A stretch of DNA of 64,000 nt, from the NCBI RefSeq assembly GCF_011300215.1, contig NZ_CP049866.1, forward strand, positions 1,240,001-1,304,000. The letters are read 5' to 3'. This DNA is from Nocardioides piscis. Its GTDB lineage: Bacteria > Actinomycetota > Actinomycetes > Propionibacteriales > Nocardioidaceae. Under the pieces are notes generated by a model, which was not told the origin of the DNA, searched no databases, and saw only the letters and a program-made list of their open reading frames with translations. How positions within the stretch are numbered: position 1 is the first letter of the stretch; every line of letters begins with the position of its first letter. Made by a program: the position numbers and the translations under genes. Below, piece after piece: positions 7,747-15,833 of this stretch.

Positions 7747-7898
7747 CTCGTCCTCCTTGCAGATCTGGGCCGCTGGCCCAACGGAGCGGCGCCGGTCGGC
7801 GTCGTCGCATTGATGTATATCGGCATCCACAAGCCTTGCCCACCCCCGTGCAGGTAGCCGCTCGCGCAAGGACGAGGAGACGCCCATACCGTGGGCGC
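7747..7898. promoter_or_regulatory. Divergent control region, peptide operon versus amidohydrolase
   Basis: A 152-bp non-coding gap. On the plus strand TACCGT at 7887-7892, then 6 nt, precedes the ATG at 7899, a leaderless arrangement. On the minus strand an AT-rich stretch (GATATACATCAATG on the complement, about 7811-7824) offers a possible -10 for the peptide-JmjC-Suc_Fer unit, which has a true ribosome binding site and a leader of roughly 60 nt. No convincing -35 was found. Confidence 0.4.
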
Positions 7899-9364
7899 AT
7901 GCGGATCGAAGGAGTGCATCTGGTCGAGGTGACCGAGCCCGCCCCGGCGGGGCCGGTCGACGTCACCGTCACCGACGGGATCGTCACGCAGATCAGCCCC
8001 TCCAGCCACCCCGCTCGCGGCTGGCTGATGCCGGGTCTGTGGGACCAGCACGTCCACCTGGGCCAGTGGTCGCTGTCCTCGGCCCGGGTCGACCTGGCGC
8101 CGGCGAAGTCCAGCGCCCAGGCGGTGGAGATCGTCCGCGAGCATCTCGCGGAGCGGCCCGACTGGCCGGTCATCGGCTGGGGCCACCGGCCCACCGCCTG
8201 GGAGCACCCGCCGGTGGTCTCCGACCTCGACGCCATCGAGACCGACCAGCCGATCGTGCTCATCTGTGGGGACGGCCACCACGGCTGGCTCAACACCCGC
8301 GCCCTCCACATGCTCGCGCTGCCGACCCGCGAGGGCGTCGTCGCCGAAGCCGAGTGGTTCATGCTCTACGGCCGGCTCGGGGCAGTGATCGGCGCCGACG
8401 GCACCGGCCCGGAGGCCTACCAGCACGCGATGACGGCGGCGGCGGCCCAGGGGATCGTTGGTCTCGTCGACTTCGAGTTCAGCGGTGGGGTCGCAGAGTG
8501 GCTCGATCGCTGGGATCAGGGTGCCGACCTGCTGCGCGTCCGGATGGCGACGTACGCCGACGGGCTGGCCGACGTCATCGACCGCGGGCTGCGCACGCGC
8601 GACCCGCTCGATCGCGATCCCCGCCTGACGATGGGTCCGCTCAAGATCATCAGTGACGGTTCGCTGAACACCCGCACGGCGTGGTGCTGCGAGCCCTATG
8701 CGGAGAAGGCCCTGCTCGGCTTCCCGCACGGCCAGCCCAACCAGACGCCCGAGGAGCTGCGCTCGCTCCTGCGCAGCGCGGCTGGACACGATCTCGAGGT
8801 GGCAGTCCACGCGATCGGTGACCGAGCGGTCACCGAGGCGCTGGCGGCGTTCGCCGAGACCGGCGCCCGGGGCAGCGTCGAGCACTGCCAGCTCACCACT
8901 CGCGAGGACGTGCGCCGGATGGCCGAGCTCGGGGTGCGGGCGAGCGTGCAGCCTGCTCACCTGCTCGACGACCGTGTCGTGACCGAGCTGCTCTGGCCCG
9001 GTCGTGGCGACCGCTCCTTCCCCCTGCGCTGGATGCTCGACGAGGGCGTCGACGTGGTCCTCGGCTCGGACGCCCCGGTGTCTCCGCTCGACCCGTGGCT
9101 GGCGATCGCGGCTGCCGTCCACCGTGCGGCTGGCGGCGAGGAGCCCTGGCACCCCGAGCAGGCGATCACCGCGCGCGAGGCGCTGGCCGCCTCGACCGAC
9201 GGCTGGGGACCGTGGCCGTGGGTCACCCTGGCGATCTCGTGCTGCTCGACGTCGATCCGCTGGCCGGTGACGACGACGCCGCCCATGCCGGACGGCTGCG
9301 GGCCATGGGCGACCACGTCCGTCGGACCTGGGTCGCCGGTGAGGTCGTGCACGACGCTGACTGA
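7899..9364 (+). CDS. YtcJ-like amidohydrolase (frameshifted near the end)
   Basis: An amidohydrolase_3 family metal-dependent hydrolase: LMPGLWDQHVHLG (HxH metal site), GDGHHGWLNT, KIISDGSLNTRTAW, VHAIGDRAVTEA and VLGSDAPVSPLDPW in family order. At 9205-9208 a GGGG run shifts the frame. One more G restores TVAVGHPGDLVLLD and a natural end at 9364 (about 488 residues). Without it the frame runs into unrelated sequence to 9419. The single-base run suggests sequencing error. Starts at ATG 7899 with a leaderless -10. The substrate is unknown, typically a cyclic amide, N-acyl or exocyclic amine bond. Divergent from the peptide operon; no proof of a link. Confidence 0.8.
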
Positions 9365-9402
9365 CGTCAGTCAGGCGCGTCCGACCTTGGCTGCGGACGG
9401 GG

Positions 9403-9729
9403 CTACTGCGAGTGGGTGATCACCCAGCCGGCGAGGAAGGTGAGCTCGACCACCAGGGCGGCCGCCGCACCGAGTCCTACGCACACAGCCGCCTTCCGAC
9501 TGCGACGCCACACCCAGGTCCCAGCCACGAGGGCGACCCCCAACGCGGTCGTGAGCCAGATCCACTGCTCGAACTCATTGGTGGAGAACGTCGGGTGGGA
9601 CGTGTTCACCAGCCAGTGGATCAGGATCGAACCGATCAGGTGCCCGGTGAAGCCCAAGGCCAGCAACGGCCAGACCCTCACGTTCGACGCGGCAGGCGCG
9701 CTTCTGCGAGGCGGGTCCGCGGTCGACAC
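9403..9729 (-). CDS. Small integral membrane protein
   Basis: 108 residues with three predicted transmembrane helices (VWPLLALGFTGHLIGSILIHWLV, WIWLTTALGVALVAGTWVW, AAVCVGLGAAAALVVELTFLAGW). GTG start at 9729. TAGGGT lies 7 nt upstream, which fits a leaderless transcript. It converges with the amidohydrolase gene. No family recognised. Confidence 0.65.
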   Translation of the reverse strand: MSTADPPRRSAPAASNVRVWPLLALGFTGHLIGSILIHWLVNTSHPTFSTNEFEQWIWLTTALGVALVAGTWVWRRSRKAAVCVGLGAAAALVVELTFLAGWVITHSQ

Positions 9730-9749
9730 ACTGCAGACCCTAGCGGCCG

Positions 9750-10931
9750 TCAGGCGAGTGCCAGCGTCGCCTCCAGCACGAACTTGGGATCCTCGAGCCG
9801 GTCGCCGTACGCCTCACGCAGCTGGCCGACCCGGTAGCGGACGGTCTGCGGGTGGACGAAGAGCTCCTCGGCCACGGCCTCGCGTCGGCCCTGGTTGAGC
9901 ACCCACGACCGCAGCGTCTCGGCGAGCTTGTCGCGCGTCGACGGTCGCAGGGACGCCAGCGGCGCCAGGACCTGCTCGCGCAGCTCGCCGCGCGTGAGCG
10001 GATCGAGGTCGAGGAGCAGCGCAGCCAGATGAGCGTCGGCGTCGACGACTCCGTCGAGCCCGAGGTCCCTGGCCCGCAGTGCGCGCTGGTGGGAGCGGCC
10101 GACGTCGAGCCACGGCTTCGCCGGCCCGACCACTGCGCGCGTCCCGCGCAGGGCGCGGAGCAGGCTCTGACGGGCCGTGTCGGAGCCGGTAGTGGGGACG
10201 AGCAGGACCGAGGTGCCCTCGGCCACGCCAGCCAGGTCGTCGGTGACGTGCAGGGTGCGCGCATCGACCACCGAGAGGACGTGGGAGACCTGGGACTCCG
10301 GCAGGAGAACGGCTGTCAGGGCGCTCGGCGGTTCCCACTCGGCCCGCTCGGCGGCCAGGGCGACGGCAGCCGGAGCGGCACCGGTGACGAGTGCGCGAGC
10401 CAGCCGCTCGAGGTTGCGCTGGTGGGCGCGACCGCTGCTCTCCAGCTCGTCGGAGTGCCCGGCCACCGAGGCCGCGGACAGCTCGTCGATGTAGGCGAAG
10501 ACGAGCTCGGCGAAGCGGGAGAGCTCAGCGGCGCCGCTGCCGGCGTCCACGGCCGACCGGGACATGTCGCGCCACGCCACCCGGGCCCCGATCCGGTAGG
10601 CCGCCAGCAACGCCTCCATGCTGCGCCCGGTCCGTGCCTCACCCCGGCCCAGCTGGTAGGCGCCGTCGATGGCGGGGGGCGGCGGACTGCCGGCGTCCTG
10701 ACGCGTGGCGAGCGTGAGGAAGCCGCCCAGGGCGATCTGCACGGCCTGACGGATCGTGTCGCCCAGGGATCCGGAGAAGGCACGGGCATAGCTGGGCACC
10801 TCCTCCACGATGGCGGCGACCGCCTTCTCGGCCACCTCCGGCAGGGCTGCGCGCAGGGCCTCCATCACGACCGGGTCGAGGTCGACCGTGCGGGCTTCTT
10901 GCGTTGCAGGGCGCACAGGTCGGTTTGTCAC
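9750..10931 (-). CDS. PucR/CdaR-type transcriptional regulator
   Basis: 393 residues from a GTG at 10931 with AGGAGG 4 nt upstream. The C-terminal 60 residues carry the PucR helix-turn-helix (EELFVHPQTVRYRVGQLREAYGD). The middle contains a GGDEF-like/RsbRD-type fold (STRDKLAETLRSWVLNQGRR precedes the HTH). The N-terminal 150 residues resemble the RsbRD-N or PucR sensor helices. It is divergent from the ferredoxin reductase-desaturase pair, with a palindromic site between them, so it probably controls membrane-lipid desaturation. Family members are usually activators responding to small metabolites. The effector here is unknown. Confidence 0.85.
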   Translation of the reverse strand: MTNRPVRPATQEARTVDLDPVVMEALRAALPEVAEKAVAAIVEEVPSYARAFSGSLGDTIRQAVQIALGGFLTLATRQDAGSPPPPAIDGAYQLGRGEARTGRSMEALLAAYRIGARVAWRDMSRSAVDAGSGAAELSRFAELVFAYIDELSAASVAGHSDELESSGRAHQRNLERLARALVTGAAPAAVALAAERAEWEPPSALTAVLLPESQVSHVLSVVDARTLHVTDDLAGVAEGTSVLLVPTTGSDTARQSLLRALRGTRAVVGPAKPWLDVGRSHQRALRARDLGLDGVVDADAHLAALLLDLDPLTRGELREQVLAPLASLRPSTRDKLAETLRSWVLNQGRREAVAEELFVHPQTVRYRVGQLREAYGDRLEDPKFVLEATLALA

Positions 10932-10951
10932 GGCGCCTCCTGGTGAGGGGT

Positions 10952-10968
10952 TTGTTCGATACGAACAA
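10952..10968. promoter_or_regulatory. Palindromic operator between pucR-like and desaturase genes
   Basis: TTGTTCG-ATA-CGAACAA: 7-bp perfect arms around a 3-bp centre, 21 bp upstream of the regulator start and 67 bp upstream of the reductase start. The position fits an operator shared by both divergent genes. The bound protein is unknown: the PucR-type neighbour or an unlinked TetR-type lipid regulator. Confidence 0.6.
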
Positions 10969-10983
10969 GAGTCTAGTCCTGAT
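10968..10983. promoter_or_regulatory. Weak dre-like motif (GTCTAGTCC core)
   Basis: AGAGTCTAGTCCTGAT shares the GTCTAG-CC core of the Streptomyces DasR site (consensus close to ACTGGTCTAGACCAGT) but has a poor left arm. One of four such cores in the window. Could simply be part of a promoter. Confidence 0.2.
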
Positions 10984-11034
10984 TCACTTTCTCCGGGCAG
11001 GAAGTGTGGCCCTTTCTCGACCAGAGTGGAGGTC

Positions 11035-12165
11035 ATGAGCACCATCACTGACCCCGCCCCCTCAGCCACGGTCCGCGGCACCCGCCTGCGCGACCGGATG
11101 GTGCGGCTGGCCGAGACGGTGACGACGCCTGTCCTGCCGGCCGACTACCTCGACCTCTTCGCTCCGCTGCGGTCGGGCACCGACCTGCGAGGCCGCATCG
11201 AGGAGGTCCGCGCCGAGACGGCCGACGCCGCGACCATCGTGATCCGTCCGGGTGCCGACTGGGCCGGTCACGTGCCCGGCCAATACCTGCGGATCGGGAT
11301 CGACGTCGACGGTGTCCGCCACTGGCGCGCCTACTCCCTGACCCACGGCCCCCGCGCCGACGGCCGCATCTCGATCACCGTCAAGGCCGTGCCCGACGGG
11401 CTCGTCAGCAACCACCTGGTGCACGAGGCTCGCCCTGGCACGCTGGTCCACCTCGACCAGGCCGCCGGCGAGTTCGTCCTGGCCAGCGACCACGACCGCC
11501 TCCTGTTCGTCACCGCCGGCTCCGGCATCACGCCCGTGATCGGCATGCTGCGCAACCTCTTCCCGTCCACCGACTCCGGGGTCCTGCGCCTGCCGCGCAG
11601 CGCCGATCTCGACATCGTCGTCGTGCACGTCGCGCCCAGCCGCCCGGACTCGATCTTCATCCGTGACCTCGAGGCGCTGGCTGCGTCGGGTGCCATCAAG
11701 CTGGTGGCGAGGTATGACGACGAGGACGGCGTCCTCGACGTGACCGACCTGGACTCCTTGGTCCCCGACCTGGCCGACCGTCGCACCTTCGCGTGTGGTC
11801 CGGCGGGCCTGCTCGACGCCCTCGGTGCCCACTACGAGACCAACGGCCTCGACCTCACGGTCGAGCAGTTCCGCACCTCCCGTGTCGAGCCCGGCGACGG
11901 CGGCACCATCGTGTTCAACGACGGCTCCGACCTGGAGGCCGACGGCGCGACGCCCATCCTCGACGTCGCCGAGCAGTCCGGCGTGCTGATGCCGAGCGGT
12001 TGTCGCATGGGCATCTGCATGAGCTGCGTGCTCCCCCTCAAGGAGGGCTCGGTCCGCGACCTGCGCAACGGCGAGATCACCACGGCCATCCCTGGCGAGA
12101 CCGGGGCGATCAAGGTGCAGACCTGCATCAACGCCGCCGCCGGCTCCTGCCACTTCGACCACTGA
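11035..12165 (+). CDS. Ferredoxin reductase with [2Fe-2S] domain, desaturase electron donor
   Basis: 376 residues from the ATG at 11035 (GGAGG upstream). Residues 45-290 form an FAD/NAD(P)H ferredoxin-reductase module (RAYSLTHGP for flavin, TAGSGITPVIGML for nicotinamide, FACGPAGLL). The C-terminal 85 residues are a plant-type ferredoxin with CRMGICMSC and a final Cys in QTCINAAAGSC. The next gene, 25 bp downstream, is an acyl desaturase. The pair mirrors the mycobacterial Rv3230c-DesA3 couple, in which the reductase moves NADPH electrons to the di-iron desaturase. Expression is probably set by the palindrome at 10952. Confidence 0.9.
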   Translation: MSTITDPAPSATVRGTRLRDRMVRLAETVTTPVLPADYLDLFAPLRSGTDLRGRIEEVRAETADAATIVIRPGADWAGHVPGQYLRIGIDVDGVRHWRAYSLTHGPRADGRISITVKAVPDGLVSNHLVHEARPGTLVHLDQAAGEFVLASDHDRLLFVTAGSGITPVIGMLRNLFPSTDSGVLRLPRSADLDIVVVHVAPSRPDSIFIRDLEALAASGAIKLVARYDDEDGVLDVTDLDSLVPDLADRRTFACGPAGLLDALGAHYETNGLDLTVEQFRTSRVEPGDGGTIVFNDGSDLEADGATPILDVAEQSGVLMPSGCRMGICMSCVLPLKEGSVRDLRNGEITTAIPGETGAIKVQTCINAAAGSCHFDH

Positions 12166-12190
12166 CCATCCCCCGACCGGAGGAGATCAC

Positions 12191-13435
12191 ATGACGACCA
12201 TCCAGAAGCAGGACACCAACCCGATCGGCCACCTCACCGAGGCCGACATCGAGCAGATCGGCATCGAGCTCGACGCCATCCGCCAGGAGGTCCTCGACAG
12301 CCGCGGCGCCGACGACGCGGCATACATCCGCAACCTGATCAGCGCGCAGCGCAAGCTCGAGCTCGGCTCGCGCGCGGTGCTGCTGTTCAGTGCCTTCCCG
12401 CCCGCGTGGCTGCTGGGCACGGCGGGTCTGAGCATCTCCAAGATCCTCGACAACATGGAGATCGGCCACAACATCCTCCACGGCCAGTGGGACTGGATGC
12501 GTGACCCGAAGATCCACTCCAGCACGTGGGAGTGGGACATGGCGTCGCCCGCGGAGCAGTGGAAGCACAGCCACAACCAGGTGCACCACACCTACACCAA
12601 CGTCGTCGGCAAGGACAACGACCTCGGCTACGGCATCATGCGCGTGGACGAGGAGCAGCGCTGGGCGCCGTTCCACCTCGGCCAGCCGATCTGGTGCTTC
12701 ATCAACGCCGTCTTCTTCGAGTACGGCATCGCTGCCTACGACCTCGACCTCGGCGCCGTGATCAAGCGCAAGCAGACCGGTGACCCCGACTTCCGTCGGC
12801 GGGCCAAGGACGTCCTGACCAAGATCCGCAAGCAGGCCACCAAGGACTACGTCGCGCACCCGGTGCTCTCGATCCCGACCGGCTCGTTCCTGCCGACCCT
12901 GGCGGCCAACTTCACCGCCAACGTCGTGCGCAACCTGTGGTCCAACTCGATCATCCTGTGCGGTCACTTCCCTGAGGGCGTGGAGACGTTCGAGAAGCGC
13001 TCCATCGAGGGCGAGACCAAGGGCGACTGGTATGTCCGCCAGATGCTCGGTGCGGCCAACATCTCGGGCTCGAAGGCGCTCCACCTGATGAGCGGAAACC
13101 TCTCCCACCAGATCGAGCACCACCTGTTCCCCGACCTGCCGTCCAACCGCTACGCCGAGATCGCGCCCAAGGTGCAGGCCGTGTTCGACAAGTACGAGCT
13201 GACCTACCTCGCGCGTCCGCTCATCCCGCAGGTCTACTCCGCCTGGCACAAGGTCGTGCGGCTCTCGCTGCCCAACGACTGGCTCGCGACGACCACCGTC
13301 AAGAACGCACCCTCGCAGCTCGGCGTCCTCTACAAGATGGTCACGGGCGGCCGGAAGGCCCGTCGCGCCGAGCAGGCCAAGCTCGAGCAGAAGGCGCGCC
13401 GCAACCAGCACCGGGAGATGGCCACCGCCGCCTGA
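12191..13435 (+). CDS. Membrane fatty acyl desaturase (DesA3-like)
   Basis: 414 residues, ATG at 12191 with GGAGGAG upstream. The three histidine boxes of membrane di-iron desaturases are present: GHNILHGQ (about residue 93), HSHNQVHH (about 127) and HQIEHHLFPDLP (about 305). Hydrophobic segments lie between them. The neighbouring reductase supplies electrons. Relatives introduce a double bond into acyl-CoA or phospholipid acyl chains (Delta9 in mycobacterial DesA3). Position specificity is not readable here. Likely function is adjustment of membrane fluidity, co-regulated with the reductase. Confidence 0.92.
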   Translation: MTTIQKQDTNPIGHLTEADIEQIGIELDAIRQEVLDSRGADDAAYIRNLISAQRKLELGSRAVLLFSAFPPAWLLGTAGLSISKILDNMEIGHNILHGQWDWMRDPKIHSSTWEWDMASPAEQWKHSHNQVHHTYTNVVGKDNDLGYGIMRVDEEQRWAPFHLGQPIWCFINAVFFEYGIAAYDLDLGAVIKRKQTGDPDFRRRAKDVLTKIRKQATKDYVAHPVLSIPTGSFLPTLAANFTANVVRNLWSNSIILCGHFPEGVETFEKRSIEGETKGDWYVRQMLGAANISGSKALHLMSGNLSHQIEHHLFPDLPSNRYAEIAPKVQAVFDKYELTYLARPLIPQVYSAWHKVVRLSLPNDWLATTTVKNAPSQLGVLYKMVTGGRKARRAEQAKLEQKARRNQHREMATAA

Positions 13436-13460
13436 TCCCTCTCCACCCACGCTGCTCGCG

Positions 13461-13515
13461 AACTGGCGGCGGCCGACATCCACGGACACGCTCCGGGTGT
13501 CGGCCGCCGCCAGTT
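13461..13515. repeat. Intergenic inverted repeat, 18-bp perfect arms
   Basis: Arms 13461-13478 and 13498-13515 (AACTGGCGGCGGCCGACA and its exact complement) with a 19-nt loop. It lies 25 bp after the desaturase stop and could act as a terminator, though no T-run follows. Confidence 0.85.
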
Positions 13516-13547
13516 GCGGGTGCGCGCGTGGCCGGACGTGACCCACG

Positions 13548-13563
13548 AACGGTCTAGTCCAGA
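13548..13563. promoter_or_regulatory. dre-like motif
   Basis: AACGGTCTAGTCCAGA, close to the DasR-type GGTCTAGACC palindrome with one change in the centre. It lies about 200 bp before the small gene at 13766. Confidence 0.3.
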
Positions 13564-13765
13564 AGTGAACTGGTTCGCCACGAATCGTCCTCCAGGGTTC
13601 CCAATCGCGCCGCGACGCGCCTAGCGTCGAAGCGACCTCCGAGAGGAGCGTCTGGAGGCGCCTCGCCGAAGCGGAGCGCCTCCGCGGGCAGTCATCACGA
13701 GCCCGGCTCGGGCCGCGGCCCCTCATCATTCGACACTTGCACGATGCGAACTTGAGGACGCGACG

Positions 13766-14014
13766 ATGCACAAGAAGTCGCCACAGGAAGAACCCTTCGA
13801 CATGAGCCGGCGCCTGCGGGCTCTGCAGCTGCAGGATCCGTTCGGGTCCTTGGGGCCACGAGAGCCGGACCCAGAACCGGACCCCGAGCCCGCACCGGAG
13901 CGTCACCATGTCGAGGCGTGGGGCGGTCGGATGTATGTCCTGGGGGCAAAGGACGGCCCGCAGTTCAAGCCCGCCACCTGGCTGCATCCCCATCCGGTCG
14001 ACCGGGCTTCCTAG
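13766..14014 (+). CDS. Hypothetical 82-residue Pro/Glu-rich protein
   Basis: The ATG at 13766 has GAGGA about 8 nt upstream. The sequence is basic at the start, then a PEPDPEPDPEPAPE stretch, then HHVEAWGGRMYVLGAKDGPQF. No transmembrane segment and no known family. Composition and ribosome binding site support a real small gene, but it could be spurious in this high-GC background. Confidence 0.45.
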   Translation: MHKKSPQEEPFDMSRRLRALQLQDPFGSLGPREPDPEPDPEPAPERHHVEAWGGRMYVLGAKDGPQFKPATWLHPHPVDRAS

Positions 14015-14038
14015 CGTCCACGTCCCCCAGGTGGGTGC

Positions 14039-14106
14039 GGCTCGCCCGTAGCATCGCCCGGTGATCTGGATCGGCTCGCCCGTAGCATCGCCCGGTGATC
14101 TGGATC
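14039..14106 (+). repeat. 34-bp perfect tandem duplication containing promoter and start codon
   Basis: Positions 14039-14072 and 14073-14106 are identical. Each copy contains TAGCAT, 6 nt and GTGATCTGGATC, so both the -10 and the GTG start are duplicated. The downstream copy opens the real gene at 14095. The upstream GTG at 14061 is in another frame and would yield a nonsense product. Confidence 0.95.
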
Positions 14107-15729
14107 TTCCTCGGTGTCCTGCTTGCCTGGGTGGCGCTCGGACCGTGGGTGCTCGTCGCCGTGTTTGCGGCCCTGTGCGTGCCGCGGCTGCGGTGGTGGG
14201 TCCAGGACCGGTTGTGGATCACCTGGCGCCGAGCGGGGGTGGGCGTCGCCGTACTCGCCGTCATCCTCGGGCTGGTGGTGCTGGTCCCGGACGGCTGGCT
14301 GCCGATCCCGCAGTCGCCGGGGTTGCTGGTGACGCCGTCGTACGTCGGACGGCCGGCCTCCGAGCCACCGGTCCAGGTCTCGGCGATCCCGCAGAACCCT
14401 CACCTGGCTCGCAACGGCGCCAGCTCCATGCACAACGACGCTGCCGCGTCCGACGCCTATCCGTGGGCGGGTCCGCTCGGTCTGGAGCCCGAGGTCGACA
14501 CGTCGTGGTTCGGCATCGAGGAATGCGCGACGCTCGCCTTCGACTCGCGGGATCGGCTGATCGCGCTGTGCGGCGACCTCAAGGGGCCGACCATGCACGT
14601 CCTCGACCCCGAGACGATGCGGAAGCTCGCGACCAAGGACCTGCCCGACCGGGCGAAGAGTGAGAAGAAGCCGTGGGAGGACCTCTGCGGCGGGGCCTAC
14701 TTCTATCTCGACGCCGCGGACCGGGCGGTCGTGGCGACCACCGACCGCCGCATCCTGGCAATCAGCACGGCCGACGCCGACGGCGACCCGGACCTGACGA
14801 CCGACCAGACCTGGGACCTGGCGAAGGCGATCCCCGAGGACGACTGCCTGATCGCACTGCTGCCCGACTGGTCGGGGCATATCTGGTTCGAGACCCAGGA
14901 CGGTCTCGTCGGCACCGTGGACCCGGCGAGCGGCAAGGTCCGCACGCTCGAACTCGGTGAGGAGATCTCCAACTCGTTCGCCACCGACGAGACCGGTGGC
15001 ACCTATGTCGTCACCACGCACGCGCTCCACCGCCTCACCGTCGGTCCCGGCGGCGCTCCGGTGGTGGACTGGCGTTCGGAGTATGACCGCGGCTCGGAGA
15101 AGAAGAAGGGGCAGCTGAGCCAGGGCAGCGGGACGACACCGACGATCATCGACGGGGGCATCGTGGCCATCACCGACAACGCCGAGCCCAGGATGAACGT
15201 CGCGTTCTATGAGCGTTCCAGCGGCCGGGAGATCTGCCGGGCGCCGGTCTTCGACGACGACGCGAGCGCCACCGACAACTCCCTCATCTCCGTCGGGGAC
15301 GGCGTCATCGTGGAGAACAACCACGGCTACGGCAGCCCGCTCACCACGGTCCTCGGACGCGGGACGAGCCCCGGCCTGGCCCGCGTCGACGTCGCCGGCG
15401 GGGAGTGCCGGGTGGCCTGGACGAGCGACGAGGTCGCCCCCTCGAGCGTCGCCAAGGTCTCCCTGGCGACCGGGCTCGCCTACGCCTACACGAAGAAGCC
15501 GAACTGGTGGGGCGTGAGCGCCTGGTATCTCACGGCGATCGACGTCGACAGTGGCCGCACTGCCTTCAGCGTCCGCACCGGGACGGGTGTCCTGATGAAC
15601 AACCACTATGCCGCGATGACGATCGCCCCGGACGGCGCGGCGTGGATCGCCACGCTCGCGGGCCTGGTCCGGGTGCGCGACCGGGCTCCTTCTGACGCGG
15701 TCGCGCGAACGACCTCCGGACCGGGCTAG
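14095..15729 (+). CDS. Membrane-anchored beta-propeller-like protein
   Basis: 544 residues from the GTG at 14095. Two N-terminal transmembrane helices (IWIFLGVLLAWVALGPWVLVA and AGVGVAVLAVILGLVVLV) are followed by a large extracytoplasmic domain with repeated blade-like strands (LAFDSRDRLIALCGD, AYFYLDAADRAVVATTDRRILAI, IWFETQDGLVGTVDPASGKV, AWIATLAGLVRVRD), as in PQQ/YVTN-type propellers. Cysteines C141, C155 and C198 could form disulfides. The start lies in a 34-bp tandem duplication with a leaderless -10. Function unknown; probably a surface binding or sensing protein. Confidence 0.78.
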   Translation: MIWIFLGVLLAWVALGPWVLVAVFAALCVPRLRWWVQDRLWITWRRAGVGVAVLAVILGLVVLVPDGWLPIPQSPGLLVTPSYVGRPASEPPVQVSAIPQNPHLARNGASSMHNDAAASDAYPWAGPLGLEPEVDTSWFGIEECATLAFDSRDRLIALCGDLKGPTMHVLDPETMRKLATKDLPDRAKSEKKPWEDLCGGAYFYLDAADRAVVATTDRRILAISTADADGDPDLTTDQTWDLAKAIPEDDCLIALLPDWSGHIWFETQDGLVGTVDPASGKVRTLELGEEISNSFATDETGGTYVVTTHALHRLTVGPGGAPVVDWRSEYDRGSEKKKGQLSQGSGTTPTIIDGGIVAITDNAEPRMNVAFYERSSGREICRAPVFDDDASATDNSLISVGDGVIVENNHGYGSPLTTVLGRGTSPGLARVDVAGGECRVAWTSDEVAPSSVAKVSLATGLAYAYTKKPNWWGVSAWYLTAIDVDSGRTAFSVRTGTGVLMNNHYAAMTIAPDGAAWIATLAGLVRVRDRAPSDAVARTTSGPG

Positions 15730-15833
15730 ACCACCGTGCGCCCATTGGGGTGGTTGTCGGGCGAACCCATTGCAATCGCGCGATGCAGACCTACAGTCGG
15801 CTGAAGCTCTCGTCACCCTCTGGGGGAAGCGCC

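Larger units (their letters stand above)
13436..13765. other. 330-bp gap holding an inverted repeat and a dre-like site
   Basis: No gene is supported here. It contains the 18-bp inverted repeat described separately, a GGTCTAGTCC core, and a second short hairpin (GGAGGCGC and its complement, about 13653-13682) ahead of the next small gene. A long antisense frame that covers this stretch is a shadow of the desaturase gene. Confidence 0.6.

Noticed and set aside
7495..7857. Plus-strand Val/Gly/Thr- or Ala/Pro/Ser-repeat proteins over the DGGA repeat
   Set aside because: Repeats are the reverse reading of the peptide gene, with no ribosome binding site and no plausible start. The minus-strand frame has a strong ribosome binding site and overlaps the JmjC start.
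12128..13993. 621-residue minus-strand frame across the desaturase
   Set aside because: Shadow frame. The plus strand has all three histidine boxes of a desaturase.
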